From SM23-73-3 sp964580215 (GTDB taxonomy: Bacteria; Zixibacteria; MSB-5A5; SM1-73): 22,283 nucleotides of DNA. The notes under the pieces were generated by a model, which was given only the letters and a program-made list of their open reading frames with translations, was not told the DNA's origin and ran no database searches. This document shows positions 12,925-19,271 of this stretch, in pieces. Numbering within the stretch: position 1 is the first letter of the stretch; every line of letters starts with the position of its first letter. The DNA lies in assembly GCA_964580215.1 (NCBI GenBank), contig CAZOJT010000050.1, positions 1 through 22,283 of the forward strand, given 5' to 3'. Made by a program: the position numbers and the translations under genes.

Positions 12925-13848
12925 TCAGTCCAATCTGGTTAAGTCAAGTGAAAATTCCTTTTCCACCATTTCTTGTTTTGCTATGATGCTCTCCTTTTTT
13001 ATCAATCTATCACACAAAAGGATGCTTCCTCCTCCCACCAAAAGCCCGGCTACTACATCGGAAATATAATGGAAGCGGCCATACACTGTGGCGATGAACA
13101 GGCTAACTATCAGAGGGAAGAGAACATAATACAAGATGCGGTGGTGCCTTCTGGCATATACTAAGACCACCAGTGCCACCGCCACATGAGAGCTGGGCAT
13201 GGCTCCTCCCTGTATTCCTGCCACATCTATTAATCTTTGCGCCAGAGAGGTAAAAAATCCACCGTTTATCTCCACCTGATAGTTACCTACCAGAGCGAAT
13301 CGGGGACCCTCCACTGGAAAGAGAATGAATCCCAAATATGAGATATAATATGTCACCGCCGAGGTGAAAAGCAGATCATCGAATTCTTTGATCTTACTTT
13401 TGAAGAAAAGTCCCACCCCTAACACTACCAAAAGAAAATAATAAAAGCAATAGGAAAACATCAAATATTCACTTGTGCCAAAGCAGATAAATTTCTGCAT
13501 CCAGACGGTGGGATAGATGCCAAACAGTCCCAGCTCCAGTCGGTTTATGAAAGGATCAAAAAAGTGAGGAAAAATCAGGTGAACTAAATACCTGGTTTCC
13601 TCATAAAGTATGGTAAAGAATATAAGAGGATACCAGTGACGGAAAAAGAACGTCCATCGGCTTGCCTTATGATTCATCGCATTGGCTATAAGAACAACTG
13701 CCACACAGATGCCCAGATTAAAGGCTATATAAGTTAACCAGTTGGATAGATTGGCATGAAAGATCAATATCACAAGGCTCAAAGCCGCCATGTAGATCAA
13801 GGTGGTTTTATCCACCAGAAAATACTTGTTAACATTCTTGTTTGTCAT
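12925..13848 (-). CDS. PAP2-superfamily membrane enzyme (AUR1-like candidate)
   Basis: A polytopic membrane protein of about 307 aa with six or more helices. The PAP2 active-site blocks are GAMPSSHVAVA and YGRFHYISDVVAG, giving the two histidines and the final Asp. The first block and the overall layout recall PAP2_3/AUR1-type enzymes, which move phosphoinositol between lipids; a simple lipid phosphatase is the alternative. The ORF is open up to 13980, but the extra 44 residues (GIPAPMGDNYFSS...) come from a palindrome-bearing leader, so I place the start at the ATG at 13848. Next downstream is the CDP-alcohol phosphatidyltransferase, which suggests a shared inositol-lipid route. Confidence 0.8.
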   Translation of the reverse strand: MTNKNVNKYFLVDKTTLIYMAALSLVILIFHANLSNWLTYIAFNLGICVAVVLIANAMNHKASRWTFFFRHWYPLIFFTILYEETRYLVHLIFPHFFDPFINRLELGLFGIYPTVWMQKFICFGTSEYLMFSYCFYYFLLVVLGVGLFFKSKIKEFDDLLFTSAVTYYISYLGFILFPVEGPRFALVGNYQVEINGGFFTSLAQRLIDVAGIQGGAMPSSHVAVALVVLVYARRHHRILYYVLFPLIVSLFIATVYGRFHYISDVVAGLLVGGGSILLCDRLIKKESIIAKQEMVEKEFSLDLTRLD

Positions 13849-13900
13849 CGCTTCCCATCTGACTGAAAATTGCTTCAGGGACTGTAGCAAAACCCCCTTT

Positions 13901-13920
13901 GGCCCGCCAAAGGCGGGCCC
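13901..13920. repeat. GGCCCGCCAAAGGCGGGCC palindrome
   Basis: Hairpin of the CCCGCC-AAA-GGCGGG family in the leader of the PAP2 gene, close to its start codon. Confidence 0.8.
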
Positions 13921-14013
13921 TATGGATGAGAAGTAATTATCTCCCATAGGGGCGGGAATTCCCAGACGGGTCTCCGTCATCCCGCCCGGAGTTTAGCTTT
14001 TTCAACAAACCCT

Positions 14014-14727
14014 TCAAGTGGATTTCCCCTCAATCAAAATCACCATCTCCCCCTTAAGTTTGCGTTCTCCTAAAGATCCTTTGATCTCCTCGGGTGTACC
14101 TCTCAAGATTTCCTCGAACTTCTTGGTCAACTCTCTTGCCACCACCAACCTCCGTTGTCCTAAGATTTCAGATATGTCGTCCAATGTTTTGGCAAAACGG
14201 TGCGGAGATTCATAGAAGATCAAAGTTCTTTCCTCCTCCTGCAACTCCTTAAGCCTTTTTCGTCTTTTTCCCGGCCTGGCTGGCAGAAATCCCTCAAAAA
14301 CAAATCTGTCCGTGGGAAGCCCGGATACAACGAGCGCAGAAAGAAAGGCGGATGCTCCAGGAACCGGCACCACTTTGATGCCTTCCCGAATGGCCTGTTG
14401 AACCAAATAATAACCCGGATCGGAGATGCCTGGTGTTCCGGCGTCTGAGGTCACTGCCACTGATTTGTTAGCTTTGAGATGGTTTATCAAAAGGGGCGCC
14501 TTTCTCTTTTTGTTAAAATCATGATAGCTAATTAGACGCTTTTGAAGATTGTAATGTTTCAGAAGTATGCCGGTATGGCGGGTGTCCTCTGCCGCCACCA
14601 CATCCACCTCCTTAAGCACTTTCAACGCACGTAGGGTTATATCCTCCAGATTACCGATGGGCGTGCTCACCAGATACAAAACGCCCGGTTCTACAAACCT
14701 TCTTTCTGCTTTCTCGGATTGGCTCAT
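14014..14727 (-). CDS. rsmI: 16S rRNA (cytidine-1402 2'-O)-methyltransferase
   Basis: SAM-dependent methyltransferase (237 aa) that modifies C1402 in the decoding centre of 16S rRNA. The tetrapyrrole-methylase-type fold is shown by GVLYLVSTPIGNLEDITLRA, AAEDTRHTGILL, TSDAGTPGISDPG, VPGASAFLSAL and FYESPHR, all diagnostic for RsmI (YraL). The length is slightly shorter than in E. coli because the C-terminal region is trimmed. The start is the ATG at 14727. Its stop codon is 165 bp before the PAP2 start. Confidence 0.95.
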   Translation of the reverse strand: MSQSEKAERRFVEPGVLYLVSTPIGNLEDITLRALKVLKEVDVVAAEDTRHTGILLKHYNLQKRLISYHDFNKKRKAPLLINHLKANKSVAVTSDAGTPGISDPGYYLVQQAIREGIKVVPVPGASAFLSALVVSGLPTDRFVFEGFLPARPGKRRKRLKELQEEERTLIFYESPHRFAKTLDDISEILGQRRLVVARELTKKFEEILRGTPEEIKGSLGERKLKGEMVILIEGKST

Positions 14728-14838
14728 TGATTTGAAACTCTATCAAGTCGGTTGATCGACTATAACCTCATTAGCCGACAGCTCACAGCATTATAAACAT
14801 GATGATTTCAAAATTCTGATGTAACTGGTAACGGTTTG

Positions 14839-14912
14839 AGCGTATCTGAAGCCCGCCGAAGGCGGGTTTGAGTGAGGACGTAGCCCGAACCAGAGACACT
14901 CTGTTATACGCT
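14839..14912. repeat. Palindromic intergenic element with a CCCGCC/GGCGGG core
   Basis: CCCGCCGAAGGCGGG (14852-14866) lies inside a wider inverted repeat, AGCGTAT (14839-14845) with ATACGCT (14906-14912). It lies between the zinc-ribbon gene and rsmI. It has no T-tract. Confidence 0.55.
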
Positions 14913-14931
14913 GTCGAGGTATTTCTCAATT

Positions 14932-15390
14932 TCAAGCTTTCACCTGCTTTTCAGGATACCACCCTCCCGGACTTACTTCAAACTTCCAAACATCCTTAAA
15001 TGGATATGAGCGTTTTATTGCCTCTTGCTGACTTATCTTTCTTGTCTGTCCATCTTTCCAATCTTTTCTATCCATTGTGCCAAAAACAAAATACTCATTA
15101 CCTGTAATATCTGGTGCATACTGTTCACAGATGGCGGCAAGAAGACCTTCTAAATCTGCTTGTTTGACAATAATCAAATCACACTTGGGACAATACCGAC
15201 AAGACTTGTTAAGAGAGAATAAATGTTTTGGTTCAACGTGAATAAGTAAGCAATACTTTCTAATTTTTGTTTTTTCTTCGCACTTTGGACAACGGGTGAA
15301 AGCCATATCATCATAAGGATTTAAGGAAAAATAATGATGTGCTTCTCTTAGCTTCGTTTGAGATTCATCTTTTTTTGATTTGCCAGACAT
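14932..15390 (-). CDS. Zinc-ribbon protein of unknown function
   Basis: I do not recognise this 152-aa protein. Cysteines at 34, 37, 47, 64, 67 and 70 (CPKC, then CRYCPKC) suggest one or two zinc sites in the N-terminal half. Before them is a polar stretch (MSGKSKKDESQ); the C-terminal half contains GNEYFVFGTMDRKDWKDG and ends in VSPGGWYPEKQ. There is no signal peptide or membrane segment. The start ATG at 15390 has only a weak ribosome site. It lies 78 bp downstream of an FRG-domain gene on the same strand. The pair may have arrived together, since neither belongs to the housekeeping genes on each side. Confidence 0.7.
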   Translation of the reverse strand: MSGKSKKDESQTKLREAHHYFSLNPYDDMAFTRCPKCEEKTKIRKYCLLIHVEPKHLFSLNKSCRYCPKCDLIIVKQADLEGLLAAICEQYAPDITGNEYFVFGTMDRKDWKDGQTRKISQQEAIKRSYPFKDVWKFEVSPGGWYPEKQVKA

Positions 15391-15468
15391 CTGCGAAAAT
15401 TGCCCTATAAGTCTTGTAGATCAAACATCCCTGACTTTGTCGGAGTGGTTGACAATTTTAATGTTTTG

Positions 15469-16401
15469 TCAAGCAACCTTTCCTACGAATCCGTTGGACG
15501 CTATGCTTGACCTACGATGCTTCCGTTTCCCACTCCGCATGACTTCGGTCTGCCAAAGGCCCGTTGCTACACCGTCAATGTCTGGAAACAGCGACGTCGC
15601 TGTGATTCCAAGGTCGTGAATTTTCTTAAGAAGTCCCCTCTTACTTCCTCGTGGCACTTTCCATTTTCGGATCAACAAAACATCAAGGTTTTGCGGCTCG
15701 TTCTTGTAATCTTCCCTCTGATGTTTCTCCAATGGCAAACGAGGATTCTCTTGGACAGTGAAAAGGCAATTCTGTGCTCTAATCCGTTCGGTGACACAAG
15801 GGGGATAAATAAGCTTGACGCCCTTGATCTCGAAATGGAAGTCCTTCGCATATTTGTAGTCCTTCAGCCCGGATTCCTCCGACAGGACATTGATATCATA
15901 GTCCTCTCTGTCATCGCGTACCAGAACCCATAGGGCACCATCGGTCTCGGGCTCTTCTGCGAAAACACACGCGAAGTATAGCGCAACATGGGGATCTCTG
16001 GTCCAGTCCAGCAGCCTCGTGGGCAGCCCGTAGTGCCGGGCAAGAAAAAGCGCTTCCCAGGCGGGGGGAACACGGCCAAAATGGTTGTATGAGGCCCTTC
16101 GGAAGCGGTGGAGCAGATTCCGTTCTTGAGATTCATCGAAGTGAGGCAGGCACTTCCCGGCGTACGAATGCTCACGACCTAGGGACGGAAGAAGGGCATG
16201 TTCGATGTTCTCCTGACCCCGGTAGTATATTCCCCATGACCCACTGTGTTTTGTGCGGCGTGACGAGAAAGTAGCCTTCAATTCCTTGTCGAGAGCTTCT
16301 ATGTTCCTTTCGAGCACACTTAGGCTGGTGATACACTTGGATTTTTTGCCCGTCTGATCAATGTAGTACTTGGGCATCCGCTTGGATTTTCTCAGGCGCA
16401 T
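15469..16401 (-). CDS. FRG-domain protein
   Basis: A 310-aa protein with an FRG domain. The name-giving motif appears as YYRGQ (59-63). The other conserved block is LARHYGLPTRLLDWTRDPHVALYFAC (119-144; cited in two parts as HYGLPTRLLDW and PHVALYFAC). FRG proteins are often found in mobile or phage-defence contexts, but their biochemical activity is poorly known. I chose the ATG at 16401, 29 codons inside the longest frame, because AGGAGA lies 7 bp upstream. By eye the gene is richer in G+C, especially 15900-16250, than its neighbours, which suggests transfer. It sits between a radical SAM gene and a zinc-ribbon gene. Confidence 0.82.
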   Translation of the reverse strand: MRLRKSKRMPKYYIDQTGKKSKCITSLSVLERNIEALDKELKATFSSRRTKHSGSWGIYYRGQENIEHALLPSLGREHSYAGKCLPHFDESQERNLLHRFRRASYNHFGRVPPAWEALFLARHYGLPTRLLDWTRDPHVALYFACVFAEEPETDGALWVLVRDDREDYDINVLSEESGLKDYKYAKDFHFEIKGVKLIYPPCVTERIRAQNCLFTVQENPRLPLEKHQREDYKNEPQNLDVLLIRKWKVPRGSKRGLLKKIHDLGITATSLFPDIDGVATGLWQTEVMRSGKRKHRRSSIASNGFVGKVA

Positions 16402-16496
16402 GGTAGTCTCTCCTTGCTTCTCGAACATAAGTTTCTCTGTACTAATAAAATTACAATCACGGCTATTTTGACCATATAAACTTCCCAAGAGCCCTC

Positions 16497-17864
16497 CTAT
16501 CTCTGGCTGAGATCGGGCTTCACCAAAATTTGGTTCCTTTTCCGGCTATCTTTTGAAGTGCTCAGGAAAAAAGGGAGAACCACCGAGAACAATCTTTTAG
16601 GTCGGGCATAGAAGGAGAGGTGAGTTCTCCAGAAGAGCTTCTTCAACTCTTTTGCAGAAAGCTTATCCAGCTTGATCACCGGATCGCCACCCCAGAACTT
16701 TTTCCAGTTGGTGGTCAATAGGCGGTTTTTAACCTTCTCAAAAAGAGCGGTGCCCGGATAAGGGGTAAGTATCCCGAACTGAATAAAGTCGGGGTTGAGC
16801 TTGTTGGCAAATTTTATGGTCTGCTTTATCATCTTTTTGGTCTCGTTCAGAGCGCCTATGATGAAGCTTGCCCACACGCTGATTTTGTATTTCTTCAGAA
16901 TCTCCACTGCTTTGAAAGCCTGATCCACATCCAGATCCTTGCCTATTTGATCCAACACCTCCTGACTTCCGCTCTCGAAACCCACGAAGACCTGCTTCAG
17001 CCCTGCCCGTGCCATCAGCTTGACCACATCCTCATGTTTGACCACCGAATCCACCCGGGAGAACGCCCACCAGTGTATGTCCCATTTTCTTTGCAAAATG
17101 TTTTCGCTGAATTTGATCATCCTTTTGGGATTTAAGGTAAAGTTATCATCAAAGAACGCCACAGCCCGGTAGCCATACTTTTTTTGCAAGAATTCGAGCT
17201 CCTCCATTACGTTTTCCACTGAGCGAGTGCGCCAGGTTCGCCCAAAAAATTGGGAGGCGGCACAGAACTCACAGTTGAAGGGACAGCCTCTAGAGGTCAA
17301 AGCCGCTGCCTGGAGACGACCACCCAGTCTGGTGGTATAGCGGTGCAGAGGTAAAAGCTCTCGAGCAGGAAAGGGAAGAGAATCTAAATCTTGGGTCAAA
17401 GGTCGGTCAGGGGTGCGAATCATCTCTCCTTCAGAAACAAAGGAGATTCCCTTCACCTCCTCAAAGGAGTTCCCCTCCTCTATGTGTTGCACTAAATCCA
17501 GCATGGTCTCCTCCCCCTCCTTTCTGACTATAAAGTCGAACAATCCGGTAGAAAGAACTTGGGAATCAAAAAAGGTGACATGTTGTCCTCCAGCAACCAC
17601 TGTACTTCCCTTCTGCTTTGCTACCTCTGCGATTTTCAAAGCAACCGGATAACGCATAGTGTCAACCGATATACCCACCACATCGAAGTCAGCATAGGGC
17701 AGGGTATTATAATCCAGAGGCTCCACATTCAGATCCGCTATCTTCACCTGATGTCCAGCTTTCTGCAACACCGCGGCTATGTATGCAATGCCCAGAGGCG
17801 GGGTTTTCAATCTCAGAAAGTGGTAGATGCTTCCTGCAGGTGGATTTATTAAGAGAATCTTCAT
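16497..17864 (-). CDS. B12-binding-type radical SAM protein
   Basis: A 455-aa enzyme with an N-terminal cobalamin-binding-like domain (about 1-150; MKILLINPPAG start, GHQVKIADLN) and a radical SAM barrel (about 185-400). The 4Fe-4S cluster motif C-x3-C-x2-C is CPFNCEFC (Cys194, Cys198, Cys201). FFDDNFT and the GFESGSQEVL block are typical of the BchE/anaerobic cyclase-like family. I see no His in a DxHxxG pattern in the first domain, so cobalamin may not be bound. The substrate cannot be predicted; neighbours give no clear pathway. GGGGAGG is 8 bp before the ATG at 17864. The C-terminus is basic and lies close to the FRG gene start. Confidence 0.88.
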   Translation of the reverse strand: MKILLINPPAGSIYHFLRLKTPPLGIAYIAAVLQKAGHQVKIADLNVEPLDYNTLPYADFDVVGISVDTMRYPVALKIAEVAKQKGSTVVAGGQHVTFFDSQVLSTGLFDFIVRKEGEETMLDLVQHIEEGNSFEEVKGISFVSEGEMIRTPDRPLTQDLDSLPFPARELLPLHRYTTRLGGRLQAAALTSRGCPFNCEFCAASQFFGRTWRTRSVENVMEELEFLQKKYGYRAVAFFDDNFTLNPKRMIKFSENILQRKWDIHWWAFSRVDSVVKHEDVVKLMARAGLKQVFVGFESGSQEVLDQIGKDLDVDQAFKAVEILKKYKISVWASFIIGALNETKKMIKQTIKFANKLNPDFIQFGILTPYPGTALFEKVKNRLLTTNWKKFWGGDPVIKLDKLSAKELKKLFWRTHLSFYARPKRLFSVVLPFFLSTSKDSRKRNQILVKPDLSQR

Positions 17865-17889
17865 CCACTAAACCTCCCCGGAGGAAAAT

Positions 17890-17908
17890 CCTATGGTTTT
17901 CTCATAGG
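17890..17908. repeat. CCTATG-N7-CATAGG inverted repeat
   Basis: A short inverted repeat in the leader of the radical SAM gene, 26 bp before the start codon. It may be an operator or a small hairpin. Confidence 0.4.
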
Positions 17909-17921
17909 GAACTCCGACGAA

Positions 17922-17949
17922 GTAGGGGCGATTCATGAATCGCCCCTAC
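17922..17949. repeat. 28-bp perfect palindrome containing the NadE stop codon
   Basis: GTAGGGGCGATTCA is followed by its exact reverse complement, TGAATCGCCCCTAC. The minus-strand TGA at 17933-17935 is the stop of NadE, so the last residues SRGDS come from this element. Related elements are at 6287 and 18991. Confidence 0.88.
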
Positions 17950-18739
17950 TAACCATTATTTTTGAATAAGGTATCTTGGCAATCTCTGGCGGTTTTCTTT
18001 TGAACTCGTTTCTTTTCACGGTGCCGATTATCTTTTTAATAAAATCAGATTTATACCCAAGTTTCTTCAGTCTTGCAGAATTATATTTTTTGTCCACCAG
18101 ATAATATAAGAATCTATCCATCTGCTCGTAGGTTGCCCCCAATTCTTTCTCGTCTGTCTGTCCTTTCCACAGATCAGCGCTGGGAGGCTTATCTATGATC
18201 TTCTGAGGGACTCCCAACTCCTTTGCTAAAAGCCGCACCTGAGATTTGTATAGATCACCGATGGGGTTAAAGGCGTAAGCCGCATCGCCATGCAGGGTAC
18301 AATATCCTAAAAGAGTTTCAGTCTTATTGCCTGTCCCGATGACCAAAGCATTTTCCCTGGCGGAGAAGTCGTAAAGGACAGACATCCTCTCCCGAGCCAA
18401 CTTATTTCCCTTGCGGATGCGGTTTCTGTCTGGAAAGCGTCGATAGTAGGCGTCTATCATGGGGGTGATGTCAATTGATTTGCTTCTTATCCGCAGAGCC
18501 TTTACAATCTGCTTGGCATCTCTAATCCCCTCCGGATTGCTATCTTTGTATGGGAGAATTATGGCTAAGACGTTTTTTTCACCCAAAGCCCGGCAGGCTA
18601 AATATGCCACCACAGCCGAATCCAATCCCCCGGAAAGACCCAGCACCACCTTTTTGAAGCCGGATTTTGAGCAAAGATTCTTGATAAAAGCCACCAGCAT
18701 CTTCGAGAGTTTTTTTGTGTCAAAATCCAGATAAGACAT
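17933..18739 (-). CDS. nadE: NH3-dependent NAD+ synthetase
   Basis: Cytoplasmic ligase (268 aa) for the last step of NAD synthesis: deamido-NAD + ATP + ammonia to NAD. The ATP-pyrophosphatase loop SGGLDS is at 36-41. GTGNKTE, GYCTLHGDAAYAFNPIGDLYK and PSADLWKGQTDEKELG are family-specific. There is no glutaminase domain, so it uses free ammonia. The ATG at 18739 has GGGAA 7 bp upstream; a GTG at 18745 is possible. The C-terminus (VSRGDS) is taken from a 28-bp palindrome that also supplies the stop codon. Confidence 0.93.
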   Translation of the reverse strand: MSYLDFDTKKLSKMLVAFIKNLCSKSGFKKVVLGLSGGLDSAVVAYLACRALGEKNVLAIILPYKDSNPEGIRDAKQIVKALRIRSKSIDITPMIDAYYRRFPDRNRIRKGNKLARERMSVLYDFSARENALVIGTGNKTETLLGYCTLHGDAAYAFNPIGDLYKSQVRLLAKELGVPQKIIDKPPSADLWKGQTDEKELGATYEQMDRFLYYLVDKKYNSARLKKLGYKSDFIKKIIGTVKRNEFKRKPPEIAKIPYSKIMVSRGDS

Positions 18740-18780
18740 GACCACATTCCCATGTAAAATTTTTCAAAAAATACGATAAG

Positions 18781-18809
18781 TTTATGGTTTTAGCAACAGA
18801 AAATTTCAA
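18781..18809 (-). promoter_or_regulatory. Possible promoter of nadE
   Basis: On the minus strand, TTGAAA (18809-18804) and CATAAA (18786-18781) are 17 bp apart in an AT-rich segment about 42 bp before the nadE start. Confidence 0.35.
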
Positions 18810-18990
18810 AAATTTATGGCAAGAGCAAATTGTGATCTTAATTCTTTATCAACAAAGATAAATTGACAACGGAATGAAAAAGGGAAAACGTCATACACGC
18901 TTTCCGACTTCGGATCCTGTGGACACCTGCGTTTCTGCAGGATTCATGGGACAGGGTAAACAAAAGTTGTGAGGACAGACTGAATCATGC

Positions 18991-19049
18991 GTAGGGGCGG
19001 ATCTCTGTGTCCGCCCGAACTTCAGGGCATGGCAAAGCATCGCCCCTAC
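18991..19049. repeat. GTAGGGGCG...CGCCCCTAC inverted repeat
   Basis: GTAGGGGCG (18991-18999) pairs with CGCCCCTAC (19041-19049). Inside, GGGCGGA (18995-19001) can pair instead with a nearby TCCGCCC (19010-19016), so two alternative folds exist. Confidence 0.75.
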
Positions 19050-19170
19050 CATAGAAAAAAATGTTACTTGTTGGGGAAAGACTTGTCTCGGGCACGTAGG
19101 AGTTTGACGCTGTTTGTTGACGTAACTATTCATAACGCCTCAGTTGGGAAAAGTTTATCTTTAAAAGTAG

Positions 19171-19199
19171 TTGTGTGACTTTTGGATTATTCGTATAAT
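19171..19199 (+). promoter_or_regulatory. Likely promoter of the M6-type metalloprotease
   Basis: A perfect TATAAT (19194-19199) is preceded, at 17 bp, by TTGTGT (19171-19176). The start codon lies about 72 bp downstream. The -35 match is partial. Confidence 0.45.
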
Positions 19200-19271
19200 A
19201 ATAAAAGAATTCGTTGGTATTGTGCTTCTGTTAAGGAGACTTACCTTCCAGTAAAACAAATGGAGCAAAAT

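Larger units (their letters stand above)
18740..19271. other. Divergent intergenic region between nadE and the metalloprotease
   Basis: It contains the candidate nadE promoter (18781-18809), a GTAGGGGCG/CGCCCCTAC repeat (18991-19049) and the candidate metalloprotease promoter (19171-19199). I see no gene or RNA gene in the rest. Confidence 0.6.

Noticed and set aside
12925..13980. Longer PAP2 protein starting at 13980
   Set aside because: The extra N-terminal 44 residues are encoded by a leader containing a CCCGCC palindrome and lack family similarity; the ATG at 13848 directly precedes the first membrane region.
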